From an uncultured Eubacteriales bacterium (GTDB lineage Bacteria > Bacillota > Clostridia > TANB77 > CAG-508), in the NCBI GenBank assembly GCA_949294555.1, contig CASFHP010000003.1:1-64000 (forward strand): a stretch of 64,000 nucleotides of DNA, written 5' to 3'. A model generated the notes under the pieces. It worked only from the letters and a program-made list of their open reading frames with translations. It did not search any database and was not told the origin of the DNA. Position numbers and translations under genes: made by a program. This document shows, one piece after another, positions 47,782 through 57,677 of this stretch (position 1 is the stretch's first letter; every line of letters begins with the position of its first letter).

Positions 47782-48568
47782 TTAAAAAAAAGAGATTTGG
47801 CAATTTCCTTTTACCATAACCTCTTTAAAATTATTTTGTATTGTATTATCAACAATAGTTTGATTTGAGTTTATATTATTTTCTGATTTTTTTGTAAAAA
47901 CATTCCTAAATTTCCAATATTGTAGGAAATATAGAGGTGTTACCAGTTTAAATTTTATTTCTTGTGTTAATGAATTCCCACACTTTACAATAGCTGGTAT
48001 TCCATATAATGAAAGTTGTATATAAGCCATATAAACACATATGTCGGAAATATCTGTTACATCTACAAGTAATTCTGTTTGATAATTTATGTTATACTTT
48101 TTTAACACCTTAGCATAAGCTAAAACAAGGCCGACCAGAGCCACATGCTGGATCCATAACTGTTATAAATCCATTCTTTTCTATTTCAGTTTTAAACTTG
48201 TCGAATTTTTCTATGCTCATTTCTGCAATAAATTCAGCAACATATTCTGGTGTAAAAACTTGGCCTAATTTTTTGTCTTTGGACTTTGTATTCATATAAA
48301 TCGGACCTAATATGTCTACAATTTCTTTACTATCCTCGTACATCATAATTAGTTCTCCGAACATTTTTGCAAATAGATTTTGTTCATTTTTATTGTATGA
48401 ATTTATAATTCTTAAATACTCTTTTTCTAACATTTGATCTTTTGCGAAAGAATTGTAAATACTTATTGCACATATTTTAACAAAATCCGAAAATACTTCT
48501 AATCTATCGCGATAATAACATAACTCATCATATATCTTCTTGAATTGAGCATTTTTTACTTCGTACAT
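47782..48568 (-). CDS. N6-adenine methyltransferase-type protein (one CGG shift)
   Basis: A 261-residue protein after one shift at CGG 48133-48131 (Gly 146). The first half is the helical N-terminal domain plus TPEYVAEFIAEM; the SAM-binding motif DPACGSGG is completed by the shifted glycine and continues LVLAYAKVL. I do not see an NPPY catalytic motif after it, so it may be catalytically weak or act in SAM binding only. AAAGGAG precedes ATG 48568. Unshifted, the product stops seven codons after the CGG. Confidence 0.75.
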
Positions 48569-48627
48569 ATTTGCGCTCCTTTACTTATAAGAAAAAGACA
48601 GAATGTATCTGCCTTTTTCATAAATAT

Positions 48628-50611
48628 TTATGCTGCTTTTTGAATAGTAGCAATATCTTTTTTGTATGTATTCATAGTTCTACAACCTGATATAACAGGC
48701 TTTATAATAGTGTAATTATCACTGTTGTTATAATCTGCAATTTTTAAGTTTGAGCCTTTTTTAACACTTGAAACAATTAGCTGAGAATTATTTGAATACT
48801 CTTTTATGAAATCGTAATCTGCACAACTTTCCATATCATCTATGAAAATAGGAAAGTTAGTTTTTGCAATTCTGTTAAACATATTAGCAAATTCTAAAGC
48901 TGTTGCAATAGTTTCTGACCTGGATAAATTAGATAGTGGATTTCCTTTATATGTAATAATAAAATCATCCTTTATTTCTCCAGTAGTTTTAAGTACAGAA
49001 TAAAACTTGATTTTGACATCTTTTAAATATACTTTTGCAAGTTTCATTTTTTCTTCAATGTAGGAAATATATAGTTTTTGAGCTACTTTCCTTGCATCTT
49101 TTAAATCACTAATATATTTATTTTGTATAGAAATTTGCTTATTGAAATGAGATATATCGCTTTTAGCATTTTGAATATTTTTCTGTTTCACAGCAATTTC
49201 ATTGTTAAATCTTTCGACTTCTTTTTGTTCTTTTTCGAGTGCTTTGATATTCTCATTTATATTGGCAATTTTTTTACTGTTATCTATACTTGTATCTCCA
49301 CCAAGTGCATGATACTGACATCTTTCCATTGTAAGTTTTAATTTTAATTCTTTTTCCTTTGCTTCTAATGTGTTCTTTTTATTAAAAGCATCAGTTAAAT
49401 CTTTTTTCATATTAGCAATAGTCTTTTCTTTTGCTTGATCTTGTATATGTTGTTCACAAGTAGGGCAAAGGCAGTCTGTACCATCTTTTATTGCTAAATA
49501 TTTTTTCTTGCCTTCTTTCATGGATTTATCTAGTTCTTGAATTTCTGTTGATATGTTTAAAATTTCTTTTTCTAAATCCTCGACTTTTTTCTTTTGAGCC
49601 TCCTTATCTTGAATTTCTTTATTGTTAGATAAAGAATCTAACTCTTGATAAGAAAGTGTTAATTCTGTTTCCTTTTCAAAATTCTTTTTTTCAGGCAATT
49701 TTTCATCTACGATATTTTGTGCATATTCAATCTTTCCATTTAAAGAAGTAATATAACTTTCTGCTTTTTTTATATCTTGATTTAGTTCTGTTATATATTT
49801 TGGTACATCTTGAGGGATGCCTTCTAATAGTTTTTGTTCTTCTTGACTTAAATTGTTATATGCTATATCCATAAAGATATTTAATATATGAGTATTTATA
49901 AATTCCTCTTGCTCTTTTTGAGAAAGCATATAGTAATACTTTATGTCTTTTAAAACTATATCTTTAAAACTACTAAACAATTCTTTTTGTGATAATTCAT
50001 CGAATCTTTTATTAGTAATTTCTTGTAATTTATTAGAAATATAAAGTTCTTTAAGCTCACTTTCATCTAACTTATCATATATTTCTCTTATAGATATTCT
50101 AAAATATCTATTAAGTAAGGTCTGTTGTTGTAAATCACTTAAAGTTTTAAATATTTCCATAGGTTTTATATCAGACAAGTATTTATCAACCATCTCTTTT
50201 TGCTCTGCTGGTTTTTTGCTTAAAAAATATAGTGGATTTATGATAGACAAAAACAATTTCTTATCTTTATAGAAACTAACTAAATCGTTTTGAGTTACTG
50301 ATTTTCCGTCAAGTGTTAGGACATTATTTTTATTTCCAACTCTGTTTTTTATACGAATCAATATATGTTTAATTCCTTGATTATCTGTAAAATGTAGCTC
50401 TCCATAAGAAGAATCACGGTCTCGATTGATAAGACAAGATTTTTCATCTCCTGTAAGATTAGTTCCTAACATGATATTTATAAGTGCATATAATATATTA
50501 CTTTTTCCAGAACGATTTTTACCTGTAATGTTAGTAATATCATATAAAGAAGTTTCAAATATTCCTTTGAATTTTCTAAATCCGAATTGTTTTTATATAA
50601 TTAACTTTCAT
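48628..50611 (-). CDS. Rad50/SbcC-like ATPase (one CGG shift near the start)
   Basis: A 660-residue SMC-type ATPase after one shift at CGG 50584-50582 (Gly 10). ATG 50611 follows AAAGGAG. Walker A GKNRSGKS lies at residues 30-37, two long coiled coils flank a CPTC zinc hook, and a SRSET signature and Walker B FPIFIDDME close the ATPase. The usual zero-frame start near 50472 would remove the P-loop, so the shifted start is required for activity. No SbcD/Mre11-type nuclease partner was seen next to it. Confidence 0.85.
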
Positions 50612-50627
50612 AGCTTGACTCCTTTTC

Positions 50628-50870
50628 TTAGATTTTTCTTTTTGGTTTTCTTCTTCGTCTTCGCTTTCTTTTGCCAGTCCTTTCAAAAGGTTTTCTTATA
50701 TCTACCGCAGATATCCAATCTTCGGTTTGGTTTTTAAACTTAACAATATAGTCATCATAATATGCATCATATTCAACTATAATTGCTGGTATATTTGAAT
50801 AGTATTTATGATTATTTTTACCAAAACCTTTTACAAAGACTTTTTGACCTTTTTTGAATTTATAGTGCAT
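50628..50870 (-). CDS. Small very basic protein
   Basis: An 80-residue protein with a strand-rich N-terminal half (GQKVFVKGFGKNNHKYY) and an extremely Arg/Lys-rich C-terminus. It probably binds nucleic acid. GGAAGGAAGATTTACC precedes the start. It is 16 bases upstream of the Rad50-like gene. Confidence 0.6.
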   Translation of the reverse strand: MHYKFKKGQKVFVKGFGKNNHKYYSNIPAIIVEYDAYYDDYIVKFKNQTEDWISAVDIRKPFERTGKRKRRRRRKPKRKI

Positions 50871-50997
50871 GGTAAATCTTCCTTTCTAAATTTTTGAATT
50901 ACCATTGACATTATGATTTTTTTTGTGTATTATAAACACAACAAAAGAAAAAAATTGTAAATAGATAGTAGTATGAGAATTTCCTATCCTGACATTC

Positions 50998-52106
50998 TTA
51001 TGCTGCTATTTTATTTTGTTCTGTATTTTTTTCATTATTTTGTACGAATTTTATATCTATCAAAATTTTTTTATCTTTGAACTCTTGTATTTCTGTTTCA
51101 AATATAGAACCAATACCACATTCTAGTATTGCGTCTATAAGGTCAGGTTTGACAACAAGATTTACTGGTTCATCTTTCATGTTGTAAAACTCGCCAATAA
51201 AATAATCCTTTGGTTTGCCATCTTTTGTAAAAGTTTCAGTATGGTATTTTGTAAAATAGTAGCATTTATCTAAATCAGGTTTTTTTGAGATTGCAACTGT
51301 TTTAACCTTTTTAGATTTTACTTTTGTAGGTTTAGTAGTTGTTGTTTTTTTAGTTCCTGTTTTCTTTGGTTTTACAGTTTCTTTTGCCGATTCTTCAATG
51401 TTATCTACATTGTTATTCACAGTTTGTTCATTTGTTGTGAATTGTTTTACTGTATTTTTAACTTCTGCTGGGTCTTGTTTATTAGAAATAAAATCTTCTT
51501 TTTTCATAATATCAACGATATAATTATTAAATGTTTTTCCTTTCTTTGAATTTTCAACTTGTTTTAAGAATAAAATATATTTTCCTTTGACACTGTTACC
51601 TTGCTCTTTTTGTAAAGAAAAATATTCATCAAGTGTATCTATTGCTTGACTACTTGTGATTTTCATAAGCCATATTCTATCTGTTGCAATTTTAGGTATT
51701 AAAAACTTTAGCCAACCTACTTTTCGGCAATCAGGTGGACCAATTTCTTTCTTTTGTCTATATTGACATTCTTGTCCTAAGCATTTAATTCTTTGCCAAC
51801 CATCTTGTGTTTTTTGATTTGCCTCATCTGATCCAAACATACAATAACATACTTGTCCTGATTGATTATTTCGTGAGTATTTTGCAGAAAAAGGTTCTTC
51901 TGTAACAAACTCTATTTCAATGCTTGTTTTTCCTTTGTATAGTTGGTCAAATCTTTGTAAATATCCTTGCATATACCTGTCTTGTATTTTTGCAATAAAA
52001 TGTCCCAATTCTTTTGCTCTTTTTTTGCCATTTCCAACTGGTACTTGTTCACCGGTGCTGTACTCTTCCGAATCACTGGTAAATTAGAATATCTTGTTTG
52101 TTCCAT
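50998..52106 (-). CDS. Recombination-directionality-factor-like protein (two CGG shifts)
   Basis: A 368-residue protein after two shifts at CGG 52070-52068 (Gly 13) and 52054-52052 (Gly 18). The N-terminus then reads NLPVIGRV, HGEQVPVGNGKKRAKELGHF, like the start of a family of element proteins that are sometimes called recombination directionality factors or metal-binding hydrolases. A CYC...CLGQECQYR zinc-type region and a Lys/Thr-rich linker (about 225-255) follow. Unshifted, the second CGG is followed at once by TGA. GGAATGAAGAAAC precedes ATG 52106. Confidence 0.72.
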
Positions 52107-52130
52107 GTTTCTTCATTCCTTTCATTCTTA

Positions 52131-52496
52131 CTACGCTGCAATTAGTTCTTGCATACGATAACTTTTTTCTTGAGCTTTTATTAAGTCGATTGTGTAAACT
52201 GGGTATAAAGTATCTTCAATAGGGCATATTCCAGTTTGTTCCTTTATAATACCTAATTCAAGTAATTGAGGTATTAAAGTAGGCTTGAATTTGCAATCTA
52301 CTACAATTTCATCTTCTCTTAAAACTTTACGGTTTTGTTCTAATGTGATATCAGCAAAGTGAGCGGTTTCATTTGTAGCTGGATCAATTCCAAATAAACT
52401 AAGTTGTAAATCGCCGTTAGGATATGTTGAAGTATGTATAAAACAGTTTGTAAATATGGTTTCATACAATTCAAAAGTAAATCCATGTTCCATCAT
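52131..52496 (-). CDS. DUF4313-like element protein
   Basis: A 121-residue protein with FTFELYETIF, DLQLSLFGID and a final LYPVYTIDLIKA, resembling DUF4313 proteins that open PcfJ-type operons. ATG 52496 follows GGAAGGAG and is preferred to the long upstream extension. First gene of the large leftward operon. Confidence 0.6.
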   Translation of the reverse strand: MMEHGFTFELYETIFTNCFIHTSTYPNGDLQLSLFGIDPATNETAHFADITLEQNRKVLREDEIVVDCKFKPTLIPQLLELGIIKEQTGICPIEDTLYPVYTIDLIKAQEKSYRMQELIAA

Positions 52497-52596
52497 AACT
52501 AAATCTCCTTCCTCTATTTTTGTGTAAAAAAGATTTTTTTGATATATCCTCCTTTCCTTAAATTTGGGTAAAAAAAGAGAAAGTAACAACTAAAAG

Positions 52597-52798
52597 CGGG
52601 GGTTGGGATAGGCTTTTAGAATTATTACTTTCTTTTATATTTAAGCATAACAAATAATCTATATATTTGTTCGGCTAAATACCCATTTTATGCTACATAC
52701 AAAATATGTAGAAATACTGCTACTAACTATAAATTTTAGTAGTTATGCCATAAAAGTTATTCTTTTATGGGTAGTTATAGTTATCTAATAACTATAAC
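52597..52798. repeat. Cluster of inverted repeats, candidate origin
   Basis: Six hairpins follow one another in a gene-free stretch (52590-53040): one around 52597-52618 (CTAAAAGC/GCTTTTAG-type, G-rich loop), 52649-52671 (8 bp), 52693-52711 (7 bp), 52720-52742 (7 bp), 52748-52770 (9 bp) and 52774-52798 (11 bp, triloop). They lie between the divergent leftward operon and rightward genes. Such clusters occur at transfer origins or single-strand origins. The rest is AT-rich with no gene seen. Confidence 0.55.
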
Positions 52799-53049
52799 AT
52801 AATCTTATTACACACTTATATTTTAAAATAATTTTTTTCATATTTCAATAAACACAAAACAAAAAAAATTTTCGTTGATATTTCAATATTTTTAAGTATT
52901 TTTAGTAGGGATTTTAAAAATTGACACAAAAAAATTATACTCTAACCTTACAGTATCAATGGTTACAAACAAAAAAAATTGACACTGTTTTCGAGTTCCA
53001 TTATTGAAAATACTTTTATAGAATTATTACAAGAAGGGAGGTATACGTT

Positions 53050-53355
53050 ATGAAGAATCTAAAAGAAGATTTCTTTGACATAGCATTTGAAAAAATGGAA
53101 GATATCGATGCTTTTGATATGAAAGATGTAAAACTTACAGAATATAAAAAAGAAACTTCCAAAGCATCAGAAAATCTAAATCAATTTATAGAAAAAAGAA
53201 TCCATCCTAACACAAAAAAAAGATTAATGGAATTACTAAGAAAAAGAGATGAAACGTTTTCTGATTATCATGTTAGAGAAAATCAACTATATTATAAAAA
53301 TGGTGTTTCCACAGGAATTAGAATTATGATAGAAACACTACCAATGAAAAAATAA
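53050..53355 (+). CDS. Small helical element protein (DUF6809-like)
   Basis: A 101-residue helical protein with a C-terminal FSDYHVRENQLYYKNGVSTGIRIMIE segment, like small DUF6809-type element proteins. GGGAGG precedes ATG 53050. Function unknown. Confidence 0.55.
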   Translation: MKNLKEDFFDIAFEKMEDIDAFDMKDVKLTEYKKETSKASENLNQFIEKRIHPNTKKRLMELLRKRDETFSDYHVRENQLYYKNGVSTGIRIMIETLPMKK

Positions 53356-53405
53356 TCATACTTGCTCTATAGGTGTATATAGAGCAAAAATTTAAAGAAA
53401 AAATA

Positions 53406-53512
53406 ATGTTACATAATTGCGATTATGATACATTTATTTTTGTTTTCGACAAATTTCACGCGAAAAATGTAACATAATCATATAAAATAGTATTAATAAA
53501 ATGTAACATAAT
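53406..53512. repeat. Repeats upstream of the second recombinase
   Basis: ATGT(T/A)ACATAAT occurs three times in direct orientation (53406-53417, 53467-53478, 53501-53512), and ATTATGATACAT (53422-53433) is an inverted near-copy. They lie directly before a tyrosine recombinase gene and may be its binding or resolution site, or autoregulatory operators. Confidence 0.55.
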
Positions 53513-53529
53513 TGAAAGAGGTGATTTTA

Positions 53530-54402
53530 ATGTTAAATGGCTTTAAAGAATATCTGGAGGATAAAAGATTATCTCAAAATACAATTGACAGTTATTTTAG
53601 TGATATAAAAATATTTGAAGAATATTATAAAGATTCATACGGTGAAGATTTAACTATACTTTTATCAGCTGATATAAAAATGTATAAGCAATATTTATTA
53701 AATAAAAATATTTTACCCAAAACAATTAATAGAAAACTAACATCTTTACGAACATATAATGAATTTTTAGTCCAAAAAGACATTCAAACTAATATTGTAA
53801 TATTAGATAAAGATTATATAAAAATCCAATCTCAAATTATTAATAAAGAAATACCTCAAAAACAGGAAATTAATAAATTAAAACATTATGCAGCCAAAGA
53901 TATAAAAAATGGAAAGAGAGATTACTGTTTTATTATATTGTTAACAAATGGAGGTTTCAGAGAAAGTGAATTAGTCCATATAAAAATCTCTGATATTAAA
54001 CTAGAGGAAAGATATATAAATGTTCTAGGAAAAGGTAATAAATTTAGACAAGTCATAATTAACAATCTCATGTATGATGCACTTACTGACTATTTACAAG
54101 AAAGAAAAAATATCAATACTCAAAATCCTTATTTGTTTATAAGCCAAAAAACAAAAAGCAATTTAAATCCGATAAATAGAAATTTTTGTAACAGATTACT
54201 AAATAAATATAAAGAATTATGCAAAATTGCTAAATTGCATCCACATTTATTAAGAGCTTTCTTTTGTGAAAACGCTTTACGAAATGCAGGATATACATTA
54301 GATCAAGTTGCTAATCAAGCTGGGCATAATAGTTTAAATACAACAAAATTATATTTAGGTACCAATCGAGAAGATTTTTTAACTTTAGCAAATAAATTAT
54401 AA
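53530..54402 (+). CDS. Xer-type tyrosine recombinase
   Basis: A 290-residue recombinase with an N-terminal SAM-like domain (about 1-85) and a C-terminal catalytic domain: Arg in NGGFRESEL, HxxR-type HLLR, GHNS with the third His/Trp position and the Tyr in TKLYLG. It is distinct from the integrase at 59138. It may resolve element dimers or recombine the repeats in front of it. ATG 53530 follows AAAGAGGTGA. Confidence 0.85.
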   Translation: MLNGFKEYLEDKRLSQNTIDSYFSDIKIFEEYYKDSYGEDLTILLSADIKMYKQYLLNKNILPKTINRKLTSLRTYNEFLVQKDIQTNIVILDKDYIKIQSQIINKEIPQKQEINKLKHYAAKDIKNGKRDYCFIILLTNGGFRESELVHIKISDIKLEERYINVLGKGNKFRQVIINNLMYDALTDYLQERKNINTQNPYLFISQKTKSNLNPINRNFCNRLLNKYKELCKIAKLHPHLLRAFFCENALRNAGYTLDQVANQAGHNSLNTTKLYLGTNREDFLTLANKL

Positions 54403-54453
54403 AAATCTAAAAAATATGGTATATTAAAAGTGAGAATAAGGGGGATTTTAAAA

Positions 54454-54762
54454 ATGGATTTTTTAAAAATGAATTTTACAGAAATGTTTGAAGCCAAACA
54501 TGGGAAACAAATATATAATAGCATCTGTGATATTATAAAAAGTGAAACCACTGCAACAATAGATAATACCTATATTGAATTAGTCTTTAAAATATCTCTT
54601 CTAACTTTTTGGGGATTAGATGATATCACTATAAAAAGAGTGCTAGAAAAAGAATTAAAATTTGAAAATGTAGAAATAAGCAATATAAAAAAAGTACATA
54701 AAAAATCCATTAAAAAAATCACATCTTATATTAAAAGTAGTGTAGATGATATTACTAAATAA
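54454..54762 (+). CDS. Hypothetical protein
   Basis: A 102-residue helical protein with no named family. AAGGGGG precedes ATG 54454, so the upstream GTG is less likely. It is followed by a terminator and is probably co-transcribed with the recombinase. Confidence 0.5.
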   Translation: MDFLKMNFTEMFEAKHGKQIYNSICDIIKSETTATIDNTYIELVFKISLLTFWGLDDITIKRVLEKELKFENVEISNIKKVHKKSIKKITSYIKSSVDDITK

Positions 54763-54765
54763 TTA

Positions 54766-54865
54766 AAAGATATCGCAACATAGCGATATTTTTTATTGTC
54801 CATTAACTTATCATATAAAAAAGACAGTAATATAAACATTTAACATTTACATTACTATCTTTTTT
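54766..54865. terminator. Two terminator hairpins
   Basis: ATATCGC/GCGATAT (54770-54789) with a T-run ends the rightward unit. A second hairpin, AAAAGACAGTAAT facing ATTACTATCTTTT (54818-54863, one mismatch), is flanked by A and T runs and works in both directions. Confidence 0.7.
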
Positions 54866-54956
54866 ATCTTTGGTTTCTCTATGTCTTTTGTTTCATTCAA
54901 TATATCATTGATAAAAAAAATATGCAACAGATTTTTATAATTTTTTATTGATTTCA

Positions 54957-55421
54957 TTAATATATTTTTTGCAATATAAAATCTTTAAATTCTTTACTAT
55001 TACCACTAATAAAAGAATTTTTATTTATTGGTATAGCACTCTTTCTAAAAACTAGAAAATAAAAATCTTTATTTTCCATAATATTAGTAATTTCTTCATA
55101 TCGAATCATTATTTTATCTTTTAAATTTCCTAATACTATATAATTATTATATACTTCTAACACCCATGTATCTTCACTTTTTTGATACATTTCCAAAAAT
55201 GGAGCAAATACAATTTCAAACAATAGCATTACACAAAGTAGTATAAGAACTTTCCCATTTTCATCATACATAGCATAATCTATAGATATTAAAAACATGA
55301 TTGCTAATAATATTAATTTAAAATTAAGTCTTTTAAAATTACATCTATAATATACAAATCTTTCTGCTTTTCTTAATTCTTTACTTGATAACTTTGTTAA
55401 ATTATAAAATATTCTTCCCAT
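54957..55421 (-). CDS. Membrane protein, YcxB-like layout
   Basis: A 154-residue protein with two hydrophobic helices (about residues 35-80) and a C-terminal strand-rich domain (YEEITNIMENKDFYFLV) that resembles YcxB-type proteins. It abuts the AbrB-type gene by one base. Unknown function. Confidence 0.5.
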   Translation of the reverse strand: MGRIFYNLTKLSSKELRKAERFVYYRCNFKRLNFKLILLAIMFLISIDYAMYDENGKVLILLCVMLLFEIVFAPFLEMYQKSEDTWVLEVYNNYIVLGNLKDKIMIRYEEITNIMENKDFYFLVFRKSAIPINKNSFISGNSKEFKDFILQKIY

Positions 55422-55422
55422 A

Positions 55423-55671
55423 TTAATTTCCTTTATCTATTTTTTCTATACAATCTTTACATATAAGCTTATTTTTGAATTGTATTAAATCCATTGTATT
55501 TCCACAAAACATACAATTAGGTTCATATTTTCTTAATATTATATTATTGTTTTCTATAAACATTTCTACTGGGGTTCCTTCAACTATTTCAAATTGATTT
55601 CTAATCTCCATAGGGATTACTACCCTACCTAATTTATCAACTTTTCTTATAATTCCTGTATCTCTTTGCAT
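55423..55671 (-). CDS. AbrB-type regulator with zinc ribbon
   Basis: An 82-residue protein. Residues 1-50 form a SpoVT/AbrB DNA-binding domain (TGIIRKVDKLGRVVIPMEIR). A C-terminal CMFCG...CKDC zinc ribbon follows. It is a likely transition-type regulator of element genes. It is divergent from the HTH gene at 55836. Confidence 0.85.
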   Translation of the reverse strand: MQRDTGIIRKVDKLGRVVIPMEIRNQFEIVEGTPVEMFIENNNIILRKYEPNCMFCGNTMDLIQFKNKLICKDCIEKIDKGN

Positions 55672-55835
55672 ATATTTTACTCTCTTTCTCTATCTAATCA
55701 TTAGATAGTTATTATTTTTTTATAATTGTATATTATGCTAATAATTAACCAACAATATTGATGTCAACTTAACATCAATTCTACATTAGTTTTATACTAA
55801 AATCAAGTAAAATATAAATTTTAGGAGTTTTTTTA

Positions 55836-56072
55836 ATGAGAAAATATAATGGTCTGCCTAATATATCTGGCAAAACAATTGAAAAATACAGATTAGAACA
55901 TAATATGTCTAGAGAAGATTTAGCTGAACAATTACAATTAATGGGTATAAGTATAGATAGAAGTCATGTATATCGAATAGAAACTGGAAGAGTAATGTTA
56001 AAAGATTTTGAACTTCTTGCTATTTGTAAAATTTTAAATATTGATTACAAAAAATTAGAAGAGAATTTATAA
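55836..56072 (+). CDS. HTH (XRE) regulator
   Basis: A 78-residue Cro/C1-type protein (HNMSREDLAEQLQLMG, RSHVYRIETGRVML). It shares a 164-base divergent region with the AbrB-type gene. AGGAGTT precedes the start. A terminator follows directly. Confidence 0.8.
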   Translation: MRKYNGLPNISGKTIEKYRLEHNMSREDLAEQLQLMGISIDRSHVYRIETGRVMLKDFELLAICKILNIDYKKLEENL

Positions 56073-56114
56073 AAGATATAGAAATATGATTATATTACTA
56101 TATCTTTCTTTTTT
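56072..56114 (+). terminator. Terminator
   Basis: AAAGATATAG (56072-56081) and CTATATCTTT (56098-56107) followed by T residues. Confidence 0.7.
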
Positions 56115-56160
56115 ATCTTTATCAATATATATATTTTTATTATTTAAAATAAAAAATTTT

Positions 56161-56526
56161 TTACTGTTTCTTATTTATTTTTTTCTTATTCATATAGCTT
56201 ACAATACTAAAGACACTATTATATATGACTTTAATTTCATCCATTTCTGCATTTTCTATATAGTGAATTAAGTTTTCTCGCATCTTAGATTTATGTTTTA
56301 TGTTTCTTTTTCTATTTCCATATAAAATATAATCTGCATCTGTGCCAGTTGATACTGATATTTTATCAAGTGCCTTCAAACTTAATAAAAACTCTCCTCT
56401 TTCTAATTGTCCTACATATCTTTCATTTAAGTCACATCGATTTGCAAATTCTTTCCTAGAATCCTCAAAAACATCTTCTCTGATTAATCTAATTCTATCA
56501 CCAATTAGCAATTTTTCTAATGCCAT
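56161..56526 (-). CDS. HTH (XRE) repressor-like regulator
   Basis: A 121-residue protein with an N-terminal helix-turn-helix (RIRLIREDVFEDSRKEFANRCDLNERYVGQLERG) and a C-terminal helical part. ATG 56526 follows GGAGGG. It faces away from the sigma-like gene at 56940 and is a candidate element repressor. Confidence 0.75.
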   Translation of the reverse strand: MALEKLLIGDRIRLIREDVFEDSRKEFANRCDLNERYVGQLERGEFLLSLKALDKISVSTGTDADYILYGNRKRNIKHKSKMRENLIHYIENAEMDEIKVIYNSVFSIVSYMNKKKINKKQ

Positions 56527-56939
56527 GTAATACCCTCCATTCATATATACTTTATTACATATATTTTATATTCTTTGCCAAAAACATTACATACTGCACA
56601 AACATGAAAATGTATACTTTGTCAAAGTATGTCTTTTTTTGTCATCCGTTTATTTTCAATAATTCTACTATATTAATATCTTTCAATACTAGATTTTCCC
56701 ATAAAACAGCCCCAAAAATTCTACAAATTTCGCGCTTTTTTTTATGTATATTTTAGGCAGGGGTTGGTATCCCTGTTTAAAGAGAATGTATTGCAAAAGA
56801 AACGGATCAATGTACCTAAGATAATTTTTAAACAAGGATATCAAGTCTTTTTTATTTTTTGAGAAAGGAGGTTTTTATTTTTATACGTTCCTCTTGAATA
56901 GGAATATCAAGCCTAAATTTTAAATTTAGGAGGAACACT
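56527..56939 (+). promoter_or_regulatory. Long leader before the sigma-like gene
   Basis: This 410-base gene-free stretch has a small CAGGG/CCCTG hairpin with loop GTTGGTAT (56756-56777) and two similar words, AAGGATATCAAG (56835) and TAGGAATATCAAG (56900). Tn916-type elements also have a long attenuating leader before their regulatory genes. No other feature is seen. Confidence 0.4.
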
Positions 56940-57356
56940 ATGAAAAATAAAAATGACTTTAAAGAAGAAAGGTTTGATAGTTTCCTTAACAAAACTATTA
57001 TTTTATCTTCTAAAAAGTATTACCGTAATGAAATTACTAAAGAAACAAATGAACTAAAGATTATAGATGATGAAAATAACTTTGAATATATGGATAATTA
57101 TTTAATGAATGAAGATGAAATCTATAATCTAAAAGATGTAGATAACTTTATCGAGTTTTTTGATAATCCTATGCTTGTTCGTGCCTTAAAATCACTGTCA
57201 AATATTGAAATGACAGTGATTTTTTTGTTATTTGAAAAACAATTAACAAGTAAAGAAGCAAGTAAAATACTAAAAATATGCTCTGATTCTGTTACTAGAA
57301 TAAAAAGGCGTGCATTAAATAAAATTAAAAAATATTTTAAAGGAGATGTTTCATAA
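56940..57356 (+). CDS. Sigma-70-like HTH protein (Tn916 Orf7-like)
   Basis: A 138-residue protein with a C-terminal region-4-like helix-turn-helix (LTSKEASKILKICSDSVTRIKRRALNKIKKYF). Tn916 Orf7-like proteins drive transfer gene expression. AGGAGG precedes ATG 56940. The stop overlaps the next start (TAATG). Confidence 0.72.
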   Translation: MKNKNDFKEERFDSFLNKTIILSSKKYYRNEITKETNELKIIDDENNFEYMDNYLMNEDEIYNLKDVDNFIEFFDNPMLVRALKSLSNIEMTVIFLLFEKQLTSKEASKILKICSDSVTRIKRRALNKIKKYFKGDVS

Positions 57357-57535
57357 TGAAAAAAGAAAGTTTATATGAATTAGGATTAAAAGCACAATCT
57401 GGAGATGAAATTTCACTTATCAAAATAATAGAAAGAAAAAGAAATATGATTTTAAGATACTCATACGGAGATGAAGATAGGTACCAATACATAATAGAAA
57501 AATTAATAAAAGGAATTAAAAATTATAAATTTTAA
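57356..57535 (+). CDS. Small HTH-associated protein (Tn916 Orf8-like)
   Basis: A 59-residue helical protein (KAQSGDEISLIKIIERKR, DRYQYIIEKLIKGIKNYKF) of the type that follows the sigma-like gene in Tn916-family elements. It is translationally coupled by TAATG. Function unknown. Confidence 0.65.
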   Translation: MKKESLYELGLKAQSGDEISLIKIIERKRNMILRYSYGDEDRYQYIIEKLIKGIKNYKF

Positions 57536-57610
57536 AATAACGGTCGGATTTTTAACTTTTTTTGGATGTATCTATAATGAAGGGCAAATTTTAAGGAAGC
57601 ACTATATTAA

Positions 57611-57645
57611 AAAGGACAGGTTGGACTAGCTCTTATCTGTCCTTT
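57611..57645 (+). terminator. Hairpin after the sigma-like operon
   Basis: AAAGGACAG (57611-57619) pairs perfectly with CTGTCCTTT (57637-57645) around a 17-base loop. There is no T-run, so it may be a processing or regulatory hairpin. Confidence 0.5.
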
Positions 57646-57677
57646 ACCTAAATTTATGAAAGGAGAAAATATAGATT

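Noticed and set aside
51912..52106. Separate 64-residue gene before the RDF-like gene
   Set aside because: It is the zero-frame reading of the RDF-like N-terminus. With two C residues dropped the frame joins the main gene, and the start and ribosome site are shared.
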